Below are positions 1 through 6,621 of a stretch of DNA of 35,450 nucleotides, piece by piece (the stretch's first letter is position 1; each line of letters starts with the position of its first letter). The stretch is from a candidate division Kazan bacterium RIFCSPLOWO2_01_FULL_48_13 (GTDB lineage Bacteria > Patescibacteriota > Kazan-3B-28 > UBA10110): positions 135,819 through 171,268 of the forward strand of contig METE01000004.1 in assembly GCA_001771275.1 (NCBI GenBank), given 5' to 3'. The position numbers and the translations under genes are program-made. The notes below the pieces were generated by a model. The model had not been told where the DNA came from and did not search any database. It was given only the letters and a program-made list of their open reading frames with translations.

Positions 1-82
1 ATTTACCCTGCCATATATATTCTATAGGTCGGGTATAAACTTCTCATCCCTCCTTCCATCCAATCAACGATCTGTCGAATCG

Positions 83-172
83 TGGCGGAGAGGGAGGGAT
101 TCGAACCCTCGATAGCATTGCTGCTATGCGCGCTTTCCAAGCGCGTACACTAGGCCTCTATGTGACCTCTCC
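83..172 (-). tRNA. tRNA-Ser (GGA), CCA encoded
   Basis: Read on the minus strand, a 7-bp acceptor stem GGAGAGG/CCTCTCC (172-166 with 93-87) encloses a D-arm, an anticodon loop CTTGGAAA with anticodon GGA (serine, UCC/UCU codons), a long variable arm typical of class II tRNA-Ser, and a T-arm GGGTTCGAATCCC. The discriminator base is G (86), as expected for serine tRNAs, and CCA is encoded at 85-83. I found no convincing promoter in the 260 bp upstream, where only a weak -10-like TATGTT (197-192) is visible. Confidence 0.95.
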
Positions 173-235
173 AACTGAAACGCTTGGCGTTAACATACAA
201 TATTCAATCTCCAATCTTCGGACATATTCATCCCC

Positions 236-253
236 ATTGGATATTGGACATTG
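236..253. repeat. 18-bp repeat copy shared with pmm
   Basis: The 18 bases at 236-253 (ATTGGATATTGGACATTG) recur exactly, in the same orientation, at 27910-27927 inside the pmm gene. The flanks are also related: an AATATTCAATCTCCAATC-type segment at about 200-216 resembles the reverse complement of the sequence that follows the pmm copy. The surrounding stretch 173-320 holds no supportable gene. Confidence 0.7.
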
Positions 254-260
254 GATATTA

Positions 261-280
261 GCCCGTAGGGCTTTTGCCCT
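261..280. other. Two mutually exclusive small hairpins
   Basis: GCCC-GTA-GGGC (261-271) and AGGGC-TTTT-GCCCT (267-280) share the same GGGC bases, so only one can form at a time. A TATAAT-like box lies on the minus strand at 294-289. There is no T-tract, so I do not call a terminator. The role is unknown. Confidence 0.3.
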
Positions 281-322
281 GACCACATATTATACCGGTT
301 TTTCCCTGTCCGCCATCGGGAC

Positions 323-351
323 TTGACTGATACCTGAGGCCCATCTATAAT
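323..351 (+). promoter_or_regulatory. Sigma-70-type promoter of rpsF operon
   Basis: TTGACT (323-328), a 17-base spacer and a perfect TATAAT (346-351). Transcription would start near 358, giving a leader of about 80 nt before rpsF. It is among the best promoter matches in the window and fits a highly expressed ribosomal protein operon. Confidence 0.85.
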
Positions 352-387
352 CCTTCTGTATTCGTTTTATACTCCATAACCTTCTCT

Positions 388-408
388 CCCCGAGCACAGC
401 CTCCGGGG
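388..408 (+). promoter_or_regulatory. GC-rich hairpin in the rpsF leader
   Basis: CCCCGAG (388-394) pairs with CTC(C)GGGG (401-408) around a CACAGC loop with a bulged C. It lies in the rpsF mRNA leader, 29 nt before the start codon. In many bacteria rpsF leaders carry an S6:S18-binding RNA with an exposed CCG that mediates autoregulation. The CTCCGG segment here could serve that role, but that is inference from position and one short motif. Confidence 0.35.
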
Positions 409-436
409 TAACCCACAGGAAAGGAACCTTTTGCTT

Positions 437-1003
437 ATGGCCGAAGTTGAAGTCAACGACAAGAAGTCTTACGAGCTGACCCTGATCATCTCTTCCGATC
501 TGTCAGAATTTGATGCCGAGAAAGCCGCCGAGAAAATCCAAGCCTCCATCGCCGCCAAGGGTGGTGAGTTAACAGGCACTAGCAATTGGGGCAAGAAGAA
601 ATTAGCCTATATCATCAAGGGTAACGAATTTGGCTTTTATTACACCTTGGTCTTCGATATTGATCCTGAGGCAATCGCCACCCTCACTCGCGAGCTGGAA
701 CTGGCGCCCGAGGTGCTCCGCCATATAGTGATCTCGTTGGAAAAAGAAGGCGTGACTGCCGATCAGTTGTTTACCCCCGAGAAGGAGGAACAGATGATAG
801 CTGCCAGCGTTAAAGAAAAGATGGCTCCAGTGGCCGAGGTTAAACCAATGGTCAAGCCGATTCCGGCCGTGGTCAAAGAAACCCCCGTCGCTACCGAACC
901 GGGCTCCGCCCCGGAGGAGACTCCGACCCGGAAGGCTGAACCGATCAGCAAAGAAGAATTGGATCAAAAGATCGAGGAGGCGCTTAAATCCGATTTAGAA
1001 TAA
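437..1003 (+). CDS. rpsF: 30S ribosomal protein S6, C-terminally extended
   Basis: Ribosomal protein S6 binds the central domain of 16S rRNA together with S18. Residues 1 to about 100 form the usual S6 fold (YELTLIISSDL near the start; GFYYTLVFDID; LELAPEVLRHIVI). Residues from about 100 to 188 are an extra Pro/Glu/Ala/Lys-rich tail, nearly doubling the usual length of about 95-100. I start at the ATG at 437; an in-frame TTG lies at 431, but AAAGGAA at 420-426 suits the ATG better. First gene of rpsF-ssb-rpsR-efp, behind the promoter at 323-351 and the leader hairpin at 388-408. Confidence 0.95.
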   Translation: MAEVEVNDKKSYELTLIISSDLSEFDAEKAAEKIQASIAAKGGELTGTSNWGKKKLAYIIKGNEFGFYYTLVFDIDPEAIATLTRELELAPEVLRHIVISLEKEGVTADQLFTPEKEEQMIAASVKEKMAPVAEVKPMVKPIPAVVKETPVATEPGSAPEETPTRKAEPISKEELDQKIEEALKSDLE

Positions 1004-1012
1004 CCTAACTCT

Positions 1013-1057
1013 CTAACCTGCTAATTAACTAACCTGCTGTTATATCACTAACCAGCT
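1013..1057 (+). repeat. Three degenerate CTAACCTGCT repeats before ssb
   Basis: CTAACCTGCT at 1013-1022 and 1029-1038 and CTAACCAGCT at 1048-1057 lie in the 60-bp rpsF-ssb gap, spaced 16 and 19 bp. The gap has no SD-like sequence, so the AT-rich, low-structure repeats may act as an unstructured initiation region. This could also be simple sequence drift. Confidence 0.5.
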
Positions 1058-1063
1058 AATAAT

Positions 1064-1564
1064 ATGCGTGATCTCAACAAAGTGATGCTGATCGGAAATC
1101 TAACCAGGGATCCGGAGCTGCGCTCCACTCCCAGTGGTCAAAGCGTGGCCTCGTTTGCTGTCGCTACCAACCGAGCCTGGAACGATGCCGCCGGCCAGCT
1201 GCAGAAAGCAGTAGAGTACACCGATATCGTGGCCTGGGGCAAATTAGCCGAAATCGCCAGTCAGATAATGAAGAAGGGGCGGCGCGTTTATGTCGAAGGT
1301 CGGTTGCAGACCCGCAACTGGGAAGGTCAGGATGGCGTTAAGCGCTACAAGACCGAAGTAATCGCTTCGGATTTAATCGTGATGGATCGTCCTCAATCGG
1401 CCGGTTGGAATAATAATCAAGCCGAGACCGAGACAGCCCCCGCAACTCCGAGCGCCCCGGCAGCCGCCGAGCCAGTTGGCGCCCTCCAGGGTGGAGCGCC
1501 CTCCGGGGCGGAATCCACCGCCGCCAAAAGTGACGAAATCGACATCGAAGACATCCCTTTTTAA
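1064..1564 (+). CDS. ssb: Single-stranded DNA-binding protein
   Basis: SSB coats single-stranded DNA in replication, repair and recombination and recruits partners through its C-terminal tip. The 166-aa protein has the OB-fold in residues 1-107 (LNKVMLIGNLTRDPELR; FAVATNRAW; DIVAWGKLAE; VYVEGRLQTRNWE), a flexible Ala/Pro/Gly/Gln linker, and the acidic tip DEIDIEDIPF that binds SSB partners. Its place between rpsF and rpsR is the conserved bacterial arrangement. The start follows the CTAACC repeats and has no SD. Length and domain order are normal. Confidence 0.96.
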   Translation: MRDLNKVMLIGNLTRDPELRSTPSGQSVASFAVATNRAWNDAAGQLQKAVEYTDIVAWGKLAEIASQIMKKGRRVYVEGRLQTRNWEGQDGVKRYKTEVIASDLIVMDRPQSAGWNNNQAETETAPATPSAPAAAEPVGALQGGAPSGAESTAAKSDEIDIEDIPF

Positions 1565-1587
1565 AGAATTACGAATTTCAAACTTGT

Positions 1588-1606
1588 CCTCGGGTTCAAC
1601 CCGGGG
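1588..1606 (+). other. Hairpin between ssb and rpsR
   Basis: CCTCGGGT and ACCCGGGG form an 8-bp stem (one G-T pair) around TCA. No T-tract follows, only an AT-rich stretch to the rpsR start at 1672. It may stabilise the ssb mRNA 3' end or act as a processing site inside the operon. Confidence 0.4.
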
Positions 1607-1671
1607 ATCCAGAAAAATAATTTTAAATTCTCCATTTTTAACTTTTCACTTGTCACCATTAACCAACTTAT

Positions 1672-1932
1672 ATGGCTCTCAGAAAAAAACCACGCAAACC
1701 AGCCACTTTCCCCAGGTACAATCTTCCCACCAAAAAGTACTGCTATTTCTGTAAGGAAGAGATCGACTACATCGATTTTAAAAACGCCAAGATGCTGGGG
1801 AAGTACATCTCCCGCTACGCCAAGATCGAACCTCGTCGCCGGAGCGGTACCTGCGCCAAACATCAACGAATGGTGGCGGCGGCCATCAAAAAAAGCCGAT
1901 TTATGGCATTGATGCCGTTCATCCCCTATTAG
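1672..1932 (+). CDS. rpsR: 30S ribosomal protein S18, zinc-ribbon form
   Basis: S18 (86 aa) pairs with S6 on the 30S platform. The S18 core is clear (DYIDFKNAKMLGKYIS; KIEPRRRSGTCAKHQR). Cysteines C24 and C27 (YCYFCKEE) plus C61 and H64 (CAKH) make a complete C-x2-C...C-x2-H set, the zinc-binding C+ form known for several ribosomal proteins. No SD is visible; the upstream 70 bases are AT-rich. It is followed after one base by efp, so translation is probably coupled. Confidence 0.96.
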   Translation: MALRKKPRKPATFPRYNLPTKKYCYFCKEEIDYIDFKNAKMLGKYISRYAKIEPRRRSGTCAKHQRMVAAAIKKSRFMALMPFIPY

Positions 1933-1933
1933 C

Positions 1934-2494
1934 ATGTTCAGCATCACCGATCTCAAAACCGGGGTCGTCATCGAATTAGAGGGCGCGCCCTATGAAGTCG
2001 TTAAGTATCAGCACTCCAAAATGGGACGAGGCGGAGCGGTTTTGCGTACTACCCTTAAGAACCTGCTCACTGGTGGTAATATCGAACGCACCTTTCATGG
2101 CGACGAAAAATTTGCAGCCGCCGATATTACTTCTGGCCAAGCCCAGTTCCTCTACCAAGACGGCGATGAATATACTTTTATGGATACCACTTCATTTGAG
2201 CAGTTCCCTATCTCCCGGGCAATCTTGGGGCAGGATGTCTACTATTTATCCGAGGGGCATAATATTGAAATCCGTTACTACCGCGGGCGCCCGATCAGCA
2301 TTTTACTGCCCGCCAAGATGAAGTTTAAGATTACCGAAGCCGATCCTGCCGTTAAGGGCGATACCGTTACTAACCCATCCAAAAATGCCACCATCGAGAC
2401 CGGGCTGACTCTCAAAGTCCCCATGTTCGTCAAAGTGGGTGATACGATCCTGATAGATACTCGCGGCGGCAGCTACATCGAGCGCGCCAACTGA
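1934..2494 (+). CDS. efp: Elongation factor P
   Basis: EF-P enters the ribosome E site and rescues synthesis of polyproline stretches. The 186-aa protein has the three beta-domains: an N-terminal KOW-like domain, a central OB domain (ISRAILGQDVYYLSEGHNIEI) and a C-terminal OB domain ending in GDTILIDTRGGSYIER. The tip loop of domain I reads SKMGRGGAVLR, with Arg32 at or next to the site where Lys34 is modified in E. coli; this is not the lysylated type. The start lies one base after the rpsR stop. efp sits where rplI (L9) often follows rpsR. Confidence 0.96.
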   Translation: MFSITDLKTGVVIELEGAPYEVVKYQHSKMGRGGAVLRTTLKNLLTGGNIERTFHGDEKFAAADITSGQAQFLYQDGDEYTFMDTTSFEQFPISRAILGQDVYYLSEGHNIEIRYYRGRPISILLPAKMKFKITEADPAVKGDTVTNPSKNATIETGLTLKVPMFVKVGDTILIDTRGGSYIERAN

Positions 2495-2533
2495 TTTCGA
2501 CTTCCTGAAATCATCCCCAACCCTTCGTCATCC

Positions 2534-2578
2534 TGGCTGTCCGCCAGCCGGCGGCGTTCACACGCCGGGCTATTGTTT
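2534..2578 (+). terminator. Tandem hairpins, probable end of efp operon
   Basis: GGCTG-TCCGC-CAGCC (2535-2549) is followed at once by CGGCGT-TCAC-ACGCCG (2552-2567), then GGCTATTGTTTTA. The T-rich stretch is weak, so this is an imperfect intrinsic terminator. The T-stretch also overlaps the -35 of the next promoter. The preceding GTCATCCTG resembles the end of the palindrome found in leuS. Confidence 0.45.
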
Positions 2579-2601
2579 TACCCCTATTAAAATAATATAA
2601 T
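2573..2601 (+). promoter_or_regulatory. Promoter of ychF
   Basis: TTGTTT (2573-2578), 17-base spacer, perfect TATAAT (2596-2601). The predicted start near 2608 leaves only about 15 nt before the ATG at 2623 and no SD, so the mRNA would be nearly leaderless. Confidence 0.6.
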
Positions 2602-2622
2602 GTGGATGCATAAAAATCTCAT

Positions 2623-3714
2623 ATGGCGCTATCAATTGGCATCGTTGGCCTACCCAATGTTGGAAAATCCACCCTCTTCAATGCCCTGCTCGGTAAGGCG
2701 ATCGCCTCCGCCAGTAATTTTCCATTCTGCACTATCGAGCCCAATGTTGGTATCGTTCCTGTGCCAGACGAAAGATTAGATGTGCTAACCAAAATGGAGT
2801 CTTCGGCCAAAACCGTACCGACTGCAATTCAGTTCGTTGATATTGCTGGATTGGTTAAAGGCGCTAACGAAGGACAAGGTTTAGGCAACAAATTTCTCGC
2901 CCACATTAGAGAGGTCGATGCCATCATCGAAGTAGTGCGATTATTCCCCGACCCCAATGTTATTCATGTTAGCGGAGCTATCTCGCCCAAAGATGATGTT
3001 GAGACTATTAATACCGAACTGATGTTAGCCGATCTTCAAATGATGGAAAAACATGTTCCTAAAGTGGAGAAGGAATCTAAAACTAATCCCAAATTAAAAC
3101 CAATTGCGGATTTTGGTGGACGAGTAAAGCAACACTTAGAACAAGGCAACAGTATCAGGAATATCATAGTAACCGACGAGGAAAAAATTTGGCTAAAAGA
3201 ACTTCAGCTAATGTCGGCCAAACCAATCCTATATGTTGCCAACATAGAAGTCTCCCAACTTAATGACGAATCCGCCCTCGCCCCGCTTCGCGCTATCGCT
3301 TCTGTTGAAGGTGCAAACTTAGTCGCTATCGATGCCAAAATCGAAGCCGAAGTGGCAGAGCTTAATCCAGCCGAACAGACAGAATATATTAAAGAATTAG
3401 GATTAGACGAACCCGGCCTTAATAAAGTAATTAAATCTGGTTATAAGCTATTAAATTTAATTACCTTCTTAACTACTGGCCCAGACGAAACCAGAGCTTG
3501 GACAATTACAACTGGCACCAAGGCTCCACAGGCCGCTGGTGTGATTCATACCGATTTCGAACGCGGATTTATCCGAGCCGAGATTGTTGGCTACGCCGAT
3601 TTAATTGCCGCCGGCTCAATGAAGCACGCCTCCGAACTTGGCTTAGTCCGGCAGGAGGGCAAAGAATATATTATGCAAGACGGTGATGTCGCCTATTTCA
3701 AGTTTAATGTTTAG
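2623..3714 (+). CDS. ychF: Redox/ribosome-associated GTPase/ATPase YchF
   Basis: YchF/OLA1 is a universally conserved OBG-family P-loop NTPase that binds ribosomes and prefers ATP in studied members. The 363-aa length is normal. The G domain shows GLPNVGKST (G1, residues 9-17), DIAGLVKGA (G3), and NIEVS in place of the NKxD guanine-specificity motif, which is the YchF signature. A central helical domain is followed by a C-terminal TGS domain ([17 protein letters not shown] to the end, VAYFKFNV). It is monocistronic, and its stop TAG overlaps the TAA of the convergent gene by bases 3711-3714. By eye it is more AT-rich than neighbouring genes. Confidence 0.97.
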   Translation: MALSIGIVGLPNVGKSTLFNALLGKAIASASNFPFCTIEPNVGIVPVPDERLDVLTKMESSAKTVPTAIQFVDIAGLVKGANEGQGLGNKFLAHIREVDAIIEVVRLFPDPNVIHVSGAISPKDDVETINTELMLADLQMMEKHVPKVEKESKTNPKLKPIADFGGRVKQHLEQGNSIRNIIVTDEEKIWLKELQLMSAKPILYVANIEVSQLNDESALAPLRAIASVEGANLVAIDAKIEAEVAELNPAEQTEYIKELGLDEPGLNKVIKSGYKLLNLITFLTTGPDETRAWTITTGTKAPQAAGVIHTDFERGFIRAEIVGYADLIAAGSMKHASELGLVRQEGKEYIMQDGDVAYFKFNV

Positions 3715-5405
3715 AACCCGGCAAACAATTTAGTAATTGATCCCCACAGATCACTCACCCCCTGGGCGATCTGGCTAAACAATTTTTCTGTTCCATCCAC
3801 AAACAGCACCGCCTGATTGCTGGGCGTCCAAGTGGGCGCTCCACCCGTACTGGGGGCCTTAACGATCGCCGATTTTTTAGCGGGCTTCTTAACTACGATC
3901 TCCCACGACACCAGGTCACCCGTGATCCAAGTCTTATGCTCAGCCACTAAACCAAAATATTCTTTATAAGTTCCCACCCGGCTCGGGGCTTTGATGTTAA
4001 TTGTAAAACGCCCCACTCCCCCCGGAGGAGTGGTACTTTCCACATTCGAAGGGCGATCCTTCAACACCCAGTTCTTGCCCCGGAACCGGCTGGTGCGATC
4101 GCGCTTCTTTTCGGTCCCGATCCGCACCGGATGATTGCCGTCAGCCGTCCAGGTAATTAGGCCGGTGTTTTCAAAATCAGCCCACAAAGTCGCTTCCTGG
4201 CCCGGCGCCAATTCGATTCTGTTAAGGTTAGGTGATTGTTTAATTAATCGATCGGCATAGTATTCAATGCCACCGGTAGTTGGTGGCCGCACCGCCGATT
4301 TAACCACCACCCGCCAACTAATAGCCGGCAGATTAAGCCACTTAATATTTTCGATCACCAAGCTAAAACTATCGGTATAGTCCCCAACTTTGGCGGGGGC
4401 CTTAATATAGAATCGGAAGGTACCGGTTTGGCCGTAAGCTACTGAGCTCTCTTCCATTCGAGCTGCCTGATAGTTTAGCAGCCAACTGGCTGGATCGTAG
4501 AAAAGACTGGCCCGATCGCCGGGGGCTCGAAGTTGGATCTGATTATTCCCGTCTCCTACCCAAGTGTAGTTGCTGAGGTTTTTAACCTTAACCCATGCTT
4601 CGGACTTCTCTCCCGGCAGCAAATTAATTGGCGAAGTCGATTGATCAACCACTACCCCTTCGTAGGGATTGTCGGTTACCGTGATCAAGGTACCATAGAT
4701 ACCGGTGGCTCCGGTGGGATTGATCACTTTCAACTGGTATTGGCCAGCGCTGAATCTTAGCGGGACGGTTGCCCGCATCTCATAGCCCAGGTTAGTTGGG
4801 ACCGACAATTCCTGCGCTCCCAAATAAACCTTGGCGCCGAATTCCAAATAACTTCCCTTGATGGTCAGGGTGACCGCCGAATTGTTGCTAAAATCTCTTG
4901 GTGTCACTAAATCTATCATCGGAGCAGTAGCTACCCCGCTGCCAGGTCGATGACCGCCGCCTCCGGTGGAAGCAGCGGCAATGGTAAACACCGCGTCGCT
5001 TTGATCCGTTACCGTATCATCGCCTACTTCAGTAATTTTTATCTTGGCGGTGGTAGCGGCCGGGCTGGTTACCGTCCAAGGATGGCTGCCATCACTGGTA
5101 GTTGATGCGGTAATGGTTTCCCAACTCCCCCCCACGGTTCTCTGCAGCTCGATCTTGACATCGACCACTTCGCCAGCCGAATCCCAAGTAATATTGTAGC
5201 TGGTCCCGATCGTCCAGCTCTCACCGCCATTGGGATCGGTTACCGTCACCGTTCCACCCGCCGGGATGATGCTAAAGTTTAGCGTAGTGTTCGCGCTATC
5301 CGCTTTGGTAAATACTATCGCCAGTCCAATAAAAGATACCGCCAATATGGTGATCAGCTCCCGTTCGAGCAGCTTCCAGATAAATTTTTGTATTTGTTGT
5401 CTCAT
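3711..5405 (-). CDS. Membrane-anchored surface protein with Ig-like modules
   Basis: A 564-aa modular envelope protein. A membrane segment at about residues 16-34 (ITILAVSFIGLAIVF) anchors or exports it. Then follow a Kre9/KNH-like fibronectin-type domain (about 55-143, opening PNGGESWTIGTSYNITW), a Gly/Pro linker, an IPT/TIG-like domain (about 161-245), and two related beta-sandwich repeats (about 250-368 and 385-505). The repeats have an LLPG/LAPG-E opening, NxxxxTW, an RxS/RTS segment, and GxxGxF...IKAPxxVGxYxxxFxLVxExxxW. They resemble the Ig-like domain found in NBR1 and recur three times in the SpoIID protein at 28992-31370. No catalytic motif was seen; a role in adhesion or wall binding is inferred. 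A strong promoter lies upstream. Confidence 0.75.
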   Translation of the reverse strand: MRQQIQKFIWKLLERELITILAVSFIGLAIVFTKADSANTTLNFSIIPAGGTVTVTDPNGGESWTIGTSYNITWDSAGEVVDVKIELQRTVGGSWETITASTTSDGSHPWTVTSPAATTAKIKITEVGDDTVTDQSDAVFTIAAASTGGGGHRPGSGVATAPMIDLVTPRDFSNNSAVTLTIKGSYLEFGAKVYLGAQELSVPTNLGYEMRATVPLRFSAGQYQLKVINPTGATGIYGTLITVTDNPYEGVVVDQSTSPINLLPGEKSEAWVKVKNLSNYTWVGDGNNQIQLRAPGDRASLFYDPASWLLNYQAARMEESSVAYGQTGTFRFYIKAPAKVGDYTDSFSLVIENIKWLNLPAISWRVVVKSAVRPPTTGGIEYYADRLIKQSPNLNRIELAPGQEATLWADFENTGLITWTADGNHPVRIGTEKKRDRTSRFRGKNWVLKDRPSNVESTTPPGGVGRFTINIKAPSRVGTYKEYFGLVAEHKTWITGDLVSWEIVVKKPAKKSAIVKAPSTGGAPTWTPSNQAVLFVDGTEKLFSQIAQGVSDLWGSITKLFAGF

Positions 5406-5441
5406 CGGCTGGGTAGAATTAGCCCAATCTGATGTTCTTTA

Positions 5442-5470
5442 ATTATACCATAAAATCACCCCGAAGTCAA
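5442..5470 (-). promoter_or_regulatory. Strong promoter of the Ig-module surface protein
   Basis: On the minus strand TTGACT (5470-5465), a 17-base spacer, and TATAAT (5447-5442) preceded by TGG, giving an extended -10. The gene starts at 5405, leaving a leader of about 30 nt without an evident SD. Confidence 0.85.
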
Positions 5471-5471
5471 C

Positions 5472-5564
5472 CCCGCACTAATCCTAATCCAGATGGGTAC
5501 ACGACAAGCGCTGGCCAATCCACAGACCACAGCGCTTATACGGGTTGATGAAAGTTAATGCGGG
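5472..5564. repeat. Inverted-repeat element between surface gene and PIN-TRAM gene
   Basis: Outer arms CCCGCACTAA (5472-5481) and TTAATGCGGG (5555-5564) match at 9 of 10 positions. A nested perfect 8-bp stem, AAGCGCTG (5506-5513) with CAGCGCTT (5530-5537), lies inside. No T-tract follows on either strand. The outer arm lies just upstream of the -35 box at 5470-5465. It could be a small mobile repeat or a structured 3' end for the PIN-TRAM mRNA. Confidence 0.5.
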
Positions 5565-5570
5565 ACTCCT

Positions 5571-6530
5571 CTACCTCCGGGCTGGAGCCTCCTCCAGGCT
5601 GGCAGCCGGTACGGCAAAGATCATCTTGCCAGCGATGGTTTGAAACACCCGGGTAACCGATGCCTCAATTTCTTTGCCGATTAACCGGCTGCCCCCCTCT
5701 ACCACCACCATTGTGCCGTCATCCAAATATCCCACTCCCTGAGTTCTATCCTTCCCTGCCTGGACTAATTTGATATGCAATTTTTCTCCTGGCAGTACCA
5801 CCGGTCGGAGGGCATTATTTAATTCATTGATGTTTAATACTGTAATGTTCTGGATCTGAGCTACTCGGTTGAGATTATAATCTACCGTCATTAGCCGAGC
5901 TTTTAACTTACGAGCTAATTTAAGCAGTTTGGAGTCCACATCGACTTCGGATGGAAAATCTTCGTCGACCACTTTAATCACAATGTTCTTGTCTTTCTTT
6001 AGCTCGCTTAAGATATCTAAACCGCGCCGACCCCGGCTGCGTCTAAGGTCGTCGGCCGAATCGGCAATATTCTGCAGCTCTTCAAGGACAAATTTTGGCA
6101 GAATCAATCGAGCGCTTAGAAAGCCAGTTCGCACCACTTCTAAGATTCGCCCATCGATGATTACCGAAGTATCTACAATAATATCGGTGCCGTCGTGGGT
6201 GGGAGAGAACTCCCGCCTGATAGTGGCGCTAACCAAAGTATCAAAAAATTTACCGACGGATTTGGTAATAGCAGTACGCTGGTTGTAAGCATAGGTGGTA
6301 ACTATCGCTACGCTAAATACATTAACCAGCAGCGGCAGCCATTGACCAAATGGCCCTTCGATTCGATTTAACGGCACCGAGATCAGCGCCCCGATCGACA
6401 ATCCTACTACTACCCCTAAAGTGGCGATCACAAAATCGGCGGCCTTGATCTCGAGCGACTTTCTCGCGAACAAAAAATAGGCCACCACCAATAACAAAAC
6501 TAAGATGCCGAAAACTTGAGAAAACAACAT
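5571..6530 (-). CDS. Membrane PIN-TRAM domain protein (YacL type)
   Basis: A 319-aa probable membrane-bound ribonuclease of the PIN/TRAM family, as in Bacillus YacL. Two to three N-terminal membrane segments occupy about residues 3-20, 33-52 and 65-80. The PIN nuclease domain follows (about 115-225), with acidic metal ligands in IIVDTSVIIDGR, FVLEELQNIAD and LMTVDYNLNRVA. A C-terminal TRAM RNA-binding domain (about 245-300) reads LPGEKLHIKLVQAG...VGYLDDGTMVVVEGG. Length and order match the family. Its target here is unknown. It follows clpC after an 81-bp gap with a hairpin and may be a partly separate unit. No SD was seen. Confidence 0.92.
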   Translation of the reverse strand: MLFSQVFGILVLLLVVAYFLFARKSLEIKAADFVIATLGVVVGLSIGALISVPLNRIEGPFGQWLPLLVNVFSVAIVTTYAYNQRTAITKSVGKFFDTLVSATIRREFSPTHDGTDIIVDTSVIIDGRILEVVRTGFLSARLILPKFVLEELQNIADSADDLRRSRGRRGLDILSELKKDKNIVIKVVDEDFPSEVDVDSKLLKLARKLKARLMTVDYNLNRVAQIQNITVLNINELNNALRPVVLPGEKLHIKLVQAGKDRTQGVGYLDDGTMVVVEGGSRLIGKEIEASVTRVFQTIAGKMIFAVPAASLEEAPARR

Positions 6531-6583
6531 TGGATAAAAAATAATTAGATAAATCCCTACTGGTCTCAGGTTGTCGAAGAACT

Positions 6584-6621
6584 ACCTGCCCGAATGACCA
6601 ATACCTTTTGGTCAGGCGGGT
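6584..6621 (-). terminator. Hairpin overlapping the clpC stop codon
   Basis: Two stacked helices: GGCGGGT (6615-6621) with ACCTGCC (6584-6590), including one G-T pair, and TGGTCA (6609-6614) with TGACCA (6595-6600). The clpC TGA lies within the stem. On the minus strand only AGTTCTTC follows, so termination may be partial, allowing read-through into the PIN-TRAM gene. Confidence 0.5.

Noticed and set aside
126-326. 66-codon plus-strand open frame over tRNA-Ser and the following gap
   Set aside because: It starts inside the tRNA antisense strand, and its only notable part is the AT-rich repeat; no initiation signal or recognisable protein.
602-967. 121-codon minus-strand frame inside rpsF
   Set aside because: Antisense shadow of a certain ribosomal protein gene; composition is not protein-like.
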